Source of the DNA: Caproicibacter sp046707225
GTDB lineage: Bacteria > Bacillota > Clostridia > Oscillospirales > Acutalibacteraceae
Length of the DNA: 64,000 nucleotides
Reading direction: 5' to 3'
NCBI RefSeq assembly: GCF_046707225.1
Contig: NZ_JBJKOP010000036.1
Location: 62,001 to 126,000, forward strand
The translations under genes and the position numbers were made by a program. Position 1 is the first letter of the stretch, and the number at the start of each line of letters is the position of its first letter. Below are positions 42,940-50,675 of this stretch, one piece after another. A model generated the notes under the pieces. The model was not told the DNA's origin and did no database searches. It saw nothing but the letters and a program-made list of their open reading frames with translations.

Positions 42940-43506
42940 ATGGAATTTCTGGACATTGTGGATGAGGACGGGAACCCAACGGGCGAGACGGTATCACGCG
43001 AAGCCGCTCACCGGCTTGGTGTTCGCCACCGTACCTCTCACGTGTGGATTCTGAGGATGCGGGAGGGAAAAAGGCAGGTTCTTCTTCAGAAAAGAAGTTT
43101 TCATAAGGACTCGTATCCCGGGTGCTACGATATTTCGAGCGCAGGGCATGTTCCCGCCGGAGACGGTTTCTTGCAGTCGGCGTTGAGAGAATTAAAGGAA
43201 GAGCTTGGAGTAAACGCCGTTGAGAAGGAACTGATTTATTGCGGATGCCGCCGGTTCGAGTACCGCGGGCAGTTTCACGGTCATGAGTTCCGGGACAATC
43301 AGGTCAGTAATGTATATGCGCTCTGGAAAAATCCGGGGGACGGAGAGTTTGTTTTACAGAAATCTGAAGTTGATTCAGTGGTGTGGATGAATTGGGACGC
43401 CTGCGTTGATCTGGTGAAAAACAGCAAAGCTCCTCATTGCATTCGGCTGGAGGAATTGGAAATGATTCAAAGAGCCTGTTGCACGGAGCCCGGAAAAGAA
43501 CGCTGA
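42940..43506 (+). CDS. Nudix hydrolase (IDI-like subgroup)
   Basis: A 188-aa Nudix protein. The Nudix box begins GHVPAGDGFLQ and continues SALRELKEELGV, with Asp in place of the usual first Glu and an intact REx2EExG core. The N-terminus (MEFLDIVDEDGNPTGETVSR) and SHVWILRM resemble the isopentenyl-diphosphate-isomerase-like, often nucleotide- or cofactor-cleaving, subgroup. I use the ATG at 42940 with GGAGGAAGAAG before it rather than an in-frame TTG at 42922. It is 52 bases after the radical SAM gene and probably cotranscribed. Confidence 0.88.
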   Translation: MEFLDIVDEDGNPTGETVSREAAHRLGVRHRTSHVWILRMREGKRQVLLQKRSFHKDSYPGCYDISSAGHVPAGDGFLQSALRELKEELGVNAVEKELIYCGCRRFEYRGQFHGHEFRDNQVSNVYALWKNPGDGEFVLQKSEVDSVVWMNWDACVDLVKNSKAPHCIRLEELEMIQRACCTEPGKER

Positions 43507-43640
43507 ACCCTTCTTCCCGTGGCCGCCTGTGCTGAGGGAAAGCTGGAAAACCCGGGAGGCAGCCTCTGCTTTTAGGAACAGGGCGATGCTGCCGCCAAAG
43601 GTACGAAAACCGAAATTTCTCCTATGCTTATATAAAAGAT

Positions 43641-43690
43641 AACCCATGCGCAAACAGTGCTGTCTGCGCATGGGTTATTGCTTTATTTCA
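43641..43690. terminator. Terminator between the Nudix and aldolase genes
   Basis: AACCCATGCGCA (43641-43652) and TGCGCATGGGTT (43665-43676) form a perfect 12-base stem with a 12-base loop, followed by ATTGCTTTATTT. It lies between convergent genes. Confidence 0.82.
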
Positions 43691-43712
43691 GGGCGGCTCT
43701 GTCCGCGGTTGG

Positions 43713-44387
43713 TCAGACGCGCCCGAGGAGTTCCTTCGGAATTTCACCGTGAGCCTGACCGACAAACTTGTAGATTTCCACGGTCTGCTTGATCTGCGCG
43801 TCGGTCAGATGACGAATCGGGCTGACTGCGCGGGCGGCAAGATAGCCTTTGGCGCATTCTTCCAGATAAACCGCGGCGTTGAGAGCCTGCTTCATGGAAT
43901 CTCCGGTCGTCATGACTCCGTGATGCGCCAAAATAACCGCGTGGCCGTCGCCCAAAAATTGGACGGTGTCGATGCCCATTTGTTCGCTGCCGGGGGAGCT
44001 GTAAGGGGCCACCGGGACGTTGCCGCCGCAGGCGTTGCCCAAAGTTGTAAGGTCGGCGTGGAATTCGTCCTGAATCAGGCCGATTGCGGTTGCGTAAGGC
44101 TGATGCGTGTGGATGACCGCGTTCACATCCTGTCTGTGATTAAAAATGTACAGAATGGCGGCTGTGTCCGACGACGGCTTGCGATTGCCCTCGATGACTT
44201 TTCCCTCTAGGTCCATCACGATCACGTCGTCCGCCTTCATGTCCTCATAGATCATTCCGGACGGCGTAATCAGGATTTCGCCGGATGGCTGGCGGAGACT
44301 CAAATTGCCTCCCGCGAGAGAAATCAGTCCGTAGCGGTCCAGACTCATGCCTGCCTTGATCATTTCCATTTTTTCTGTTTCAAACAT
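43713..44387 (-). CDS. Class II aldolase/adducin-family protein (L-fuculose-phosphate aldolase-like)
   Basis: A 224-aa zinc enzyme. The substrate loop is LAGGNLSLRQ, the zinc His pair is in AVIHTHQPYATAIG, the third His in ILAHHGVMTTG, and the catalytic acid region is KPSSDTAAIL. It would cleave or epimerise a ketose phosphate (fuculose-, rhamnulose- or ribulose-type). Start at 44387 because GAGGAGG precedes that ATG; the ATG at 44402 lies within the ribosome site. It is the last gene of a minus-strand operon with HAD and transketolase genes. Confidence 0.9.
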   Translation of the reverse strand: MFETEKMEMIKAGMSLDRYGLISLAGGNLSLRQPSGEILITPSGMIYEDMKADDVIVMDLEGKVIEGNRKPSSDTAAILYIFNHRQDVNAVIHTHQPYATAIGLIQDEFHADLTTLGNACGGNVPVAPYSSPGSEQMGIDTVQFLGDGHAVILAHHGVMTTGDSMKQALNAAVYLEECAKGYLAARAVSPIRHLTDAQIKQTVEIYKFVGQAHGEIPKELLGRV

Positions 44388-44398
44388 AGTAAACCTCC

Positions 44399-45064
44399 TC
44401 AATCTTTTATAAAAAGGGGCAGCAGCTCCTCGGGTGAGCGCACAATCCAGTCAGGCTCATACGCGGAAAGGGAGCGCGGGTCCTGGTAACCCCAGGCAAC
44501 GGCAGCCAAGGGCACGCCCGCAGCCCGCGCTGTCCTCATATCCACGTCGGTGTCGCCGACGAACAGGCATTCCTCCCGGCTCAGGCTGAGGGATTGAATC
44601 AAATGCAGCAGCGAACGCGGGTCCGGCTTTGAAATCGTGTCGGGTGTCTGGCCCGCGACCGAATTCAGAAGTCCGGGAAAAAAGGAAGAGACGACCTGTT
44701 CGGCCAGCGGCGCCGGTTTGTTGGTGAGTACGGCCGTCGCCGTTCCGCGGCGCCGGAGCTCGCGGAGCAGCTCCGGAATGCCGGGAAACGGACTCGTTTG
44801 CGCACAGGGGTCTTTCAGGTATATTTCCAGATCATATTGACGAATCGGCTCCACTAACTCCGCCGATCGGTCGTCCGGGCAGCCGCCCAACTGCAAAAGT
44901 CGAGGATAAAATTCCGCGATTGGCAGGCGGCACAGGCCGCGGCACTGTTCGGCGGAAACCGGACTCAGGCTGAAGTGTGCGAGCGAAGCGTTGCAGCAGC
45001 GGCACAGGGTTGGGAGAGTGTCCAGCAGGGTTCCGTCAAGGTCGAAAATACAGGCCCTGAACAT
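44399..45064 (-). CDS. HAD-family hydrolase (phosphoglycolate-phosphatase-like)
   Basis: A 221-aa Rossmann-fold phosphatase with the four HAD motifs: nucleophile in FDLDGTLLDTLPT, Thr in TAVLTNKP, Lys region ISKPDP, and the Mg site LFVGDTDVDMRTA. A helical cap follows motif I, of the Gph/PGMB subgroup. Its substrate in this locus may be a sugar phosphate made by the transketolase or aldolase. It begins just after the transketolase stop. Confidence 0.88.
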   Translation of the reverse strand: MFRACIFDLDGTLLDTLPTLCRCCNASLAHFSLSPVSAEQCRGLCRLPIAEFYPRLLQLGGCPDDRSAELVEPIRQYDLEIYLKDPCAQTSPFPGIPELLRELRRRGTATAVLTNKPAPLAEQVVSSFFPGLLNSVAGQTPDTISKPDPRSLLHLIQSLSLSREECLFVGDTDVDMRTARAAGVPLAAVAWGYQDPRSLSAYEPDWIVRSPEELLPLFIKD

Positions 45065-45067
45065 TCC

Positions 45068-46057
45068 TTATACCGCGGAGAAATCCTCGAAGCGAATTTC
45101 CTCAAGGTCTTTTTCGCTGATTTCGAAGGATTTTCCCATCAGGTTTTCGACCGCGCCGATCAGCGTCATGGCATCCATCTTGTATTTTTTGAGCAGGTAC
45201 ATTTTTGAAGCGCCGTGCGCGTAGGTGTCCTGCAGGCCGACCTTCACCAGCTTTTTGCCGATTCCGTGCTCGGCCATCACGTCTGCGACCGCCGAGCCCA
45301 GACCGCCGATCACGGTTCCGTTTTCAATGGTGACGACGCCGTATTTTGTCTTTTGGCACGCTTCCACTACTTGCGGGTCCGTGAAGGGCTTCAGCGTGGA
45401 GACATGCAGGTGCCGGATGGAAACTCCTTTTTCCCGGAGCGCGGCGGTCGCGCGCATAGCTTCCTCCGTGCAGACAGAGGAAGAGAGCAGCGTAATGTCC
45501 GTTCCCTCTGAAAGGATGCGTGCGTGGTTGAAGCGAATCGGCTCGTCCGCCGGGAAGAAACGGGGGACTTCCTTGCGGAGCATCCGGATAAACACGGGGC
45601 CGTTGTAGCTGTAGGCGAGGTCGAGAACCCCCTCGATCTCCGTCGCGTCCCCAATGTCGAAGATGGCGAGGTTTGGAACCGTGCGCAGCACGCCCACATC
45701 ATTTGTGGACTGATGCGTTACGCCGCCCGGCGTGGTGATTCCCGGGACAAAGCCGACAAAAACCACGGGGAGATTCGGGTAGGCCACGCTCATTTCCAGC
45801 TGGTCGAGGATGCGTCGGTACAGAAAGACCGAAAACGTGTGCAGGAACGGACGGAAACCTTCGCGCGCCATACCGGCGGCCCAGGAGCACATGTTCTGCT
45901 CCGCGATGCCCATGGAAAAATAGCGGTCTGGGAAAACCTCGTGGAATTCCTTGATTTCACAGGAGGTTCCCAGGTCCGCAGACATCACGACGACTTCCGG
46001 GTGCTCTTTGGCAAGACGAATCATGTTTTTGGAATGTGTATTCACTTCAATTTTCAT
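45068..46057 (-). CDS. Transketolase, C-terminal section
   Basis: A 329-aa subunit of a split transketolase, with the pyrimidine-binding half (VVMSADLGTSCEIKEFHEVF, FSMGIAEQNMCSWAAGMARE, which has the catalytic Glu of ThDP activation) and the C-terminal ligand domain. It needs the N-terminal subunit encoded just upstream. Split transketolases are common in Firmicutes and archaea, often as second copies tied to one sugar. It moves a two-carbon unit between ketose and aldose phosphates. Confidence 0.92.
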   Translation of the reverse strand: MKIEVNTHSKNMIRLAKEHPEVVVMSADLGTSCEIKEFHEVFPDRYFSMGIAEQNMCSWAAGMAREGFRPFLHTFSVFLYRRILDQLEMSVAYPNLPVVFVGFVPGITTPGGVTHQSTNDVGVLRTVPNLAIFDIGDATEIEGVLDLAYSYNGPVFIRMLRKEVPRFFPADEPIRFNHARILSEGTDITLLSSSVCTEEAMRATAALREKGVSIRHLHVSTLKPFTDPQVVEACQKTKYGVVTIENGTVIGGLGSAVADVMAEHGIGKKLVKVGLQDTYAHGASKMYLLKKYKMDAMTLIGAVENLMGKSFEISEKDLEEIRFEDFSAV

Positions 46058-46079
46058 TGCTTATCACCTCACCCTTTCG

Positions 46080-46982
46080 TTACATCTGCTCGCAGAAAGA
46101 GATGAACTCTTCCCGGCGGTCTTTCGGAATTCTGACAAAATGCTTCGGAACGATGGTCTTCAGCGGAGGAATCCCCTGTGCGGGGTCGGTGTCGCAGAGG
46201 ACCATCAGCGGCTTTCCCGGATGCGGGGTTTGCGCCGCTTGTTCCAAAGCTTCAATATCGTGGCCGTTAATCTGCACCACTTCCCAGCCGAACGCCTTCA
46301 TGCGGTCGGTCAGCGGCTCCGTGTTCATCACGTCCTTGGTCCAGCCTTCCACCTGCTGATGGTTGATGTCCGCGTAAACGATGAAGTTGTCCAGGTGATA
46401 ATAGGCGGCGGCCTGGAAGCATTCCCAGTCCTGTCCTTCTTCCAGTTCTCCGTCGGAGAGCATGCAGTAGATTTTTCCGGCGTTTCCCTTCAACTTGTAC
46501 GCGTGGGCCGTGCCCGCTGCAATGGAAACCGTCTGCCCAAGGGACCCCGCCGTGTTTTCAAAACCGGGGGAGTGTTCCGCTCCGATCATTTCCATATTCC
46601 AGCCGTCCGCGTTGAATTTGTCGATGGCGGCTTGGGAAATGCGTCCGCATTCCGCCAGTGCGCAGTAGATGACGGAGGCGTAATGGCAGCAGGAAACGAA
46701 CAGGCGGTCCCGATCCGGCGTTTGTTCTCCATTGTAAAGGGAACCCTTCGGGTAGTCCATGTTTTGCGCCGAAGGAACTCCCGGAAACAGCTGGGTGTCC
46801 GGATTCCCGAGGCTGGGTCCGATGTTCAGGATGTTCATGTAGAGGGTGGTGACGATTTCTGCGGAAGAGCAGGCCTGCGTGAGGTAGCAGCCCCCGCGCT
46901 CAATCGCCAGACTGAGAATGTGCTTGCGCACGTTAGTGGCTGCGCGGGCAATCTCCTCGTTGGAAAATTTTTTGTCCGGCAT
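46080..46982 (-). CDS. Transketolase, N-terminal section
   Basis: A 300-aa ThDP-diphosphate-binding half of the split enzyme. The ThDP motif reads MLSDGELEEGQDWE and on to YADINHQQ, with Ser in place of the first Gly of the usual GDGE. His residues of the active site are in CCHYASVIYCALAECG. I use the ATG at 46982, preceded by AAAGGAG; an ATG at 47099 would add 39 odd residues and overlap the promoter zone. It is the first gene of the minus-strand operon and is divergent from the dehydrogenase. Confidence 0.92.
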   Translation of the reverse strand: MPDKKFSNEEIARAATNVRKHILSLAIERGGCYLTQACSSAEIVTTLYMNILNIGPSLGNPDTQLFPGVPSAQNMDYPKGSLYNGEQTPDRDRLFVSCCHYASVIYCALAECGRISQAAIDKFNADGWNMEMIGAEHSPGFENTAGSLGQTVSIAAGTAHAYKLKGNAGKIYCMLSDGELEEGQDWECFQAAAYYHLDNFIVYADINHQQVEGWTKDVMNTEPLTDRMKAFGWEVVQINGHDIEALEQAAQTPHPGKPLMVLCDTDPAQGIPPLKTIVPKHFVRIPKDRREEFISFCEQM

Positions 46983-47117
46983 AATTACAGATCTCCTTTC
47001 GACTTTAACTCCGTACGGATGGGTTGACCAAAAAACCTGGGCAGGGCTTTCTAAGCAAACCGCTTGTTTTCGTGCTGGCCTGACCGGGTAACGGGGCACG
47101 ACCCGGAAGGTATAATA

Positions 47118-47146
47118 ATTATTTCATATAAATGAACATATGTCAA
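47118..47146 (-). promoter_or_regulatory. Promoter of the transketolase operon
   Basis: On the minus strand TTGACA (47141-47146) and AATAAT (47118-47123) are 17 bases apart, in the AT-rich 347-base gap between divergent operons. Confidence 0.65.
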
Positions 47147-47219
47147 TACATAATATTTCATAAATCCATAAAATATATTTAAATAAAACGATTAAAATGT
47201 GCAAATTATCAAAAAACAG

Positions 47220-47248
47220 TTGACATTTTATCAAAGATTGGGTAAAGT
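47220..47248 (+). promoter_or_regulatory. Promoter of the zinc dehydrogenase gene
   Basis: TTGACA (47220-47225) and TAAAGT (47243-47248) are 17 bases apart. Near-repeats ATTATCAAA and TTTATCAAA flank the -35 and could bind the SorC-type regulator encoded downstream. Confidence 0.65.
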
Positions 47249-47329
47249 AAAATTGTGAAAAGATTCATTGGTATGAACATAATTTAATTCAAAGCGCACG
47301 AATGGCGGAGAATAGGAGGAATTTAAAGC

Positions 47330-48382
47330 ATGAAAGCAGTTGTAAAAAGCTCGACTGGCTACGATAACATGATTTATGAGGAGATCCCGGAACCGGAGGC
47401 GACCGGTGATCTGGTGAAAATTAAGATCGCCTATTCCGGAATCTGTGGGACGGACCTTCACGCGTTCAAGGGAACCTACTCCAGCACAAAGCCGCCGGTC
47501 GTTCTGGGACACGAGTTTTCAGGAATCGTTACCGCGGTGGGGCCGGATGTAAAAAAGATCAAAGTTGGGGACCGCGTGACCAGCGAGACGACGTTTACCA
47601 CTTGCGGCCACTGTTCTTACTGCCTTTCCGGGGACTACAACCTCTGTTCTCACCGCAGGGGCATCGGCACTCAAATCAACGGCAGTATGGCGGAGTATGT
47701 GGTCAGCCGCGAAGAGAGCATCCACATCGTGCCGGAAGATGTCTCCCTGCTTTCGGCGGCGCTGACCGAGCCGCTGGCCTGCGGCGTTCATGCCGGCATT
47801 GAAAAGGGAGATGTGCAAAAGGGTGACGTCGTCTGCATTTTCGGCGTCGGCGCCATCGGCCAGATGGTGGCGCAGGTTTGCAAGGCAAGGGGAGCGACGG
47901 TTGTCGTGGCCGGGTTGAGCTCGGACCGGGAGCGCTTCCAGATCGCGCTGGACAACGGCGCCGACCGCGCGGTCGATCAGATGAAAGAGGACCTGCAACA
48001 GGTCATCGGCCAGATGACCGGAGGCGAAGGGGCGGATATTTCCTTTGAATGTTCCGGAGCGGTGCCGGCAGCCAACAAGGCGCTGGAAATTACGCGCCGA
48101 AAGGGCAAAGTGGTTCAGATGGGTGTTTTTCCGCAGTCAAAGGAGCAGATCTGGACGGATTTGATTCTGCACAAGGAGATCAACTATGTCGGTTCCCGCA
48201 GTCAGAAGCCGAGTTCCTGGAGAACTTCCATTCAGCTGCTTGCGGCCCACACGGTTGTCCCGGAAAAAATCGTGACGAAAATCGTCACCCTGGAGAATTG
48301 GAGGGAGGGATTCGAGACGTCAATGCGCGGAGAGGGAGTGAAGGCCGTAATTTCCTGTAACGCCGACCTGGAGGACAAATAA
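47330..48382 (+). CDS. Zinc-binding MDR-family polyol/threonine-type dehydrogenase
   Basis: A 350-aa medium-chain dehydrogenase. The catalytic zinc ligands are in GICGTDLHAF and LGHEFSG, the structural zinc in CGHCSYCLSGDYNLC, and the NAD site in CIFGVGAIGQM. Close families are sorbitol, galactitol-1-phosphate and threonine dehydrogenases. In this PTS locus a polyol- or sugar-acid-phosphate dehydrogenase is the most likely role. It is alone on the plus strand between the divergent transketolase operon and the convergent SorC gene. Confidence 0.9.
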   Translation: MKAVVKSSTGYDNMIYEEIPEPEATGDLVKIKIAYSGICGTDLHAFKGTYSSTKPPVVLGHEFSGIVTAVGPDVKKIKVGDRVTSETTFTTCGHCSYCLSGDYNLCSHRRGIGTQINGSMAEYVVSREESIHIVPEDVSLLSAALTEPLACGVHAGIEKGDVQKGDVVCIFGVGAIGQMVAQVCKARGATVVVAGLSSDRERFQIALDNGADRAVDQMKEDLQQVIGQMTGGEGADISFECSGAVPAANKALEITRRKGKVVQMGVFPQSKEQIWTDLILHKEINYVGSRSQKPSSWRTSIQLLAAHTVVPEKIVTKIVTLENWREGFETSMRGEGVKAVISCNADLEDK

Positions 48383-48386
48383 AAAG

Positions 48387-48406
48387 GCAGAGGCAAAAGC
48401 CTCTGC
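48387..48406. terminator. Terminator between the dehydrogenase and SorC genes
   Basis: GCAGAGGC and GCCTCTGC pair across AAAA; a T-rich stretch (TTTCTGTTTTGTTTT) follows on the plus strand and AAAAA precedes it, so it may serve both convergent genes. Confidence 0.75.
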
Positions 48407-48436
48407 GCAACAGTTTCTGTTTTGTTTTGGGAACGG

Positions 48437-49387
48437 CTAATTTTCACGGGCAAGCTCCAGCATGCGAACGGCAAGCGCTTCGTCTGCGACAAGGACGTTG
48501 ATGTATTTTCCCCGTATGGCCCCAAGCACCGCCTCCGCCTTAAACGCAGCCGCGCTGATGCCGACGGACCATTCGGCGGCATGCATGGCATCCAGCGGCG
48601 CCCCGATGGTGTAACGGCCCTCCGGCTCCATATCGATCGGGTTCCCGTTCCGGTCATAAGGGCGCGCCAGCAGGTGCCCCACGGCCCCTTTCCCGATAAT
48701 GCTCATGCGGTCCTGGTCGGTGAAATAACCGGACTGCTGCAGCGTGGTGCCGGAGTCAAACGATCCGATTCCGGTCAGGATGATGTCGACATGGTTGGCC
48801 TGATTCAGGGTTGCCTCGATCTGAGGCTCTTTGATCAGATAGGAGTGTACGGTTTTGCTGCCAACGTAAATCGGGGCATAAATGTTGGAATAAGTGCCTC
48901 CAAGACGCTTGGAAATCCGGAGCGCCAGCTCAATCCCGTCGATGTTGGGATTCCCGGTGCCGAGGCAGCCGACCATCTGGACCACGTGAACGTTGTAGTA
49001 GTCCTTCCGTTCGATCAGTTCGCAGAGGTACTGCGGCGCGGCGCCCCAGGAAATGCCGATGACCGTGTTGTTTTCCATAATGGTGTTAAAAAAGTGGCTG
49101 GCCGCCTCGCAGCACCTGTGCAGTGCTTTGTGGTATTCGTAGGAGCCGTTAACCACAATCGCTTCCCGCAGACCGAACGTATTCCGCAGGTCGAATGAGA
49201 GCTTCGCATTTTTTCGTACCGGGCTGTGGACAATAATTTCCACGATTCCGGCGTCCTTTGCTTCCTCCAGAAGGCGGGATACCGTTGGGCGGGAAGTATT
49301 CAAAATTTTCGCAATATCAATTTGGTTCAGTTTCTGTTCATAATAAAGTTCGGCGGCACGCACCAGAAGGTCGGTTTTATCTTCCAT
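48437..49387 (-). CDS. SorC-family sugar-binding transcriptional regulator
   Basis: A 316-aa regulator with an N-terminal HTH (LNQIDIAKILNTSRPTVSRLLEEA) and a C-terminal sugar-phosphate-binding domain (EAIVVNGSYEYHKALHRCCE, then NTVIGISWGAAPQYLCELI and TGIGSFDSGT). SorC proteins respond to a phosphorylated sugar and often activate or repress PTS or dehydrogenase operons. It is divergent from the HPr-IIA-IIB-IIC operon and close to the dehydrogenase and transketolase genes, so it likely controls all three. Confidence 0.92.
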   Translation of the reverse strand: MEDKTDLLVRAAELYYEQKLNQIDIAKILNTSRPTVSRLLEEAKDAGIVEIIVHSPVRKNAKLSFDLRNTFGLREAIVVNGSYEYHKALHRCCEAASHFFNTIMENNTVIGISWGAAPQYLCELIERKDYYNVHVVQMVGCLGTGNPNIDGIELALRISKRLGGTYSNIYAPIYVGSKTVHSYLIKEPQIEATLNQANHVDIILTGIGSFDSGTTLQQSGYFTDQDRMSIIGKGAVGHLLARPYDRNGNPIDMEPEGRYTIGAPLDAMHAAEWSVGISAAAFKAEAVLGAIRGKYINVLVADEALAVRMLELAREN

Positions 49388-49436
49388 TGGGAAGAATACA
49401 CTCCTTTGTTGAAATCGGTAAAGATAATCTGATAGC

Positions 49437-49465
49437 AGTATACCATAATCTTGACGATCTCAAAA
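49437..49465 (-). promoter_or_regulatory. Promoter of the SorC-type regulator
   Basis: On the minus strand TTTTGA (49460-49465) and TATACT (49437-49442) are 17 bases apart with an extended TGG before the -10. Opposing promoter elements for the PTS operon are weak (TTGACG at 49451, CAATAA at 49474). Confidence 0.6.
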
Positions 49466-49505
49466 GGACTATTCAATAAATCATTTCAGAATGGAGACGA
49501 GAGAC

Positions 49506-49766
49506 ATGTATCGGTATGAAACAGTCGTAAAAAATCCAACCGGTCTGCACGCAAGGCCAGCTTCACAGATGACTCAGCTCTGCAAAAAATTTTCAGACAA
49601 TATCGCGCTGGTCTGCGGAACGAATCGCGTGAATCCCAAAAGCATCATTTCCATCCTGTCCGCCGGAATCAAACAGGGGACCGCGGTCACCGTTGAAGTG
49701 GAGGGGGAAAACGAAGAGGCCGTGTGCATGCAAATCGTTTCGCTGATCGAAAATCTTGCTGATTAA
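49506..49766 (+). CDS. HPr-family phosphocarrier protein
   Basis: A small (86-aa) PTS carrier. The phospho-His is in PTGLHARPAS, and the segment after it, KFSDNIALVCG and NPKSIISILSAGIKQGT, matches HPr including the Ser of the regulatory site. I start at the ATG at 49506 with GGAGA at good spacing; an ATG at 49491 lies inside that ribosome site. It leads a PTS operon that also encodes EI, so it is probably a dedicated carrier rather than the cell's general HPr. Confidence 0.92.
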   Translation: MYRYETVVKNPTGLHARPASQMTQLCKKFSDNIALVCGTNRVNPKSIISILSAGIKQGTAVTVEVEGENEEAVCMQIVSLIENLAD

Positions 49767-49782
49767 GGAGGTGACCGGGGAC

Positions 49783-50238
49783 ATGCAGGCTATTTACGAA
49801 GATCTGGTCGTCTGCGGCGTTGATGCCGTGGACGCGGAGGACGCGATCCGTCAGGTTGGGCGGCTTCTTTTTCAAAAGGGATTTGTCAAAGACACTTACG
49901 TTGACGCGGTGGCAGCACGTGAAAAGGAATTCCCGACGGGCTTGCAGCTGAAAAATCTTGCCGTTGCAATGCCGCATACCGCGGGTGTTCACGTCAACAC
50001 GCCCGCGGTGTGCGTGGCCAAGCTGGCGCATCCTGTTAAGTTTGCGCACATGGGCGATCCGGAAACGGAAGTTAAGGCGGAGCTTTTGTTCATGATGGCA
50101 ATTCAAAATCCGGATGCCCAGCTGGAAACCCTGCAAAAGGTGATGAAGATTTTTACCGACGAAGCAGCCGTCGCAGAATTTAAGGCGGCCGGCGACAAAG
50201 AATCCCTTTATCAGGCGGCGAAACACCATATCGGGTAA
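49783..50238 (+). CDS. PTS IIA component (fructose/galactitol type)
   Basis: A ~151-aa EIIA of the PTS_EIIA_2 fold. The phospho-His is in LAVAMPHTAGVHVNTP. It accepts phosphate from HPr and passes it to the Cys of IIB. Start chosen at the ATG at 49783, after TAAGGAGGTGA; TTG at 49756 and GTG at 49771 are weaker choices. It follows the HPr gene closely, and IIB and IIC are next. Confidence 0.92.
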   Translation: MQAIYEDLVVCGVDAVDAEDAIRQVGRLLFQKGFVKDTYVDAVAAREKEFPTGLQLKNLAVAMPHTAGVHVNTPAVCVAKLAHPVKFAHMGDPETEVKAELLFMMAIQNPDAQLETLQKVMKIFTDEAAVAEFKAAGDKESLYQAAKHHIG

Positions 50239-50271
50239 AACGAAGAGATGAAATTCAAGGAGGAAAAAGCA

Positions 50272-50568
50272 ATGGCAAAACATGTAAAGATTCTTTGTGT
50301 CTGCGGTTCAGGGACCGTCAGCTCCGCGATGGTCGCGAACAAGCTGAAGGAAAAGCTGGCCGACTACGGCTATGCTGTCGAGGCGACGGAATGCAGCCCA
50401 AATTCCGCCGAAACGGCTTTGGCTTCGGGGGGATTTTCCCTGATGGCCTGCGTCAGCCCCGTGTACCAGGAGTTCGGGGTTCCAAAAGTCAACGCGGTCG
50501 GCATGCTGACCGGCCTTTCGGAAGATCAGGTGCTGCAGGACTGCTTGAAAATTTTGGAGAAGGAGTAA
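50272..50568 (+). CDS. PTS IIB component (galactitol type)
   Basis: A 98-aa protein with the PTS_IIB active Cys in KILCVCGSGTVSSAMVANKL, near the N-terminus as in GatB-type proteins. The ATG at 50272 is preceded by AAGGAGG; an in-frame ATG at 50248 lacks a site and would add eight residues. It transfers phosphate from IIA to the incoming sugar. Confidence 0.92.
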   Translation: MAKHVKILCVCGSGTVSSAMVANKLKEKLADYGYAVEATECSPNSAETALASGGFSLMACVSPVYQEFGVPKVNAVGMLTGLSEDQVLQDCLKILEKE

Positions 50569-50675
50569 GCATCCGCGTTTGCACGGGAGCATGGATTTAA
50601 AACGAAATCCAAGGGGATTAAAAAAACACGGGAAAGCCGTTGGACGGCGTGACAAAATCAAGGGGGATGTTTGTA

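Noticed and set aside
45951..47027. 358-aa plus-strand frame opposite the transketolase gene
   Set aside because: Shadow of the split transketolase; no recognisable domain.
47010..47099. Upstream start for the transketolase N-terminal gene
   Set aside because: Adds 39 non-family residues; AAAGGAG lies before the ATG at 46982.
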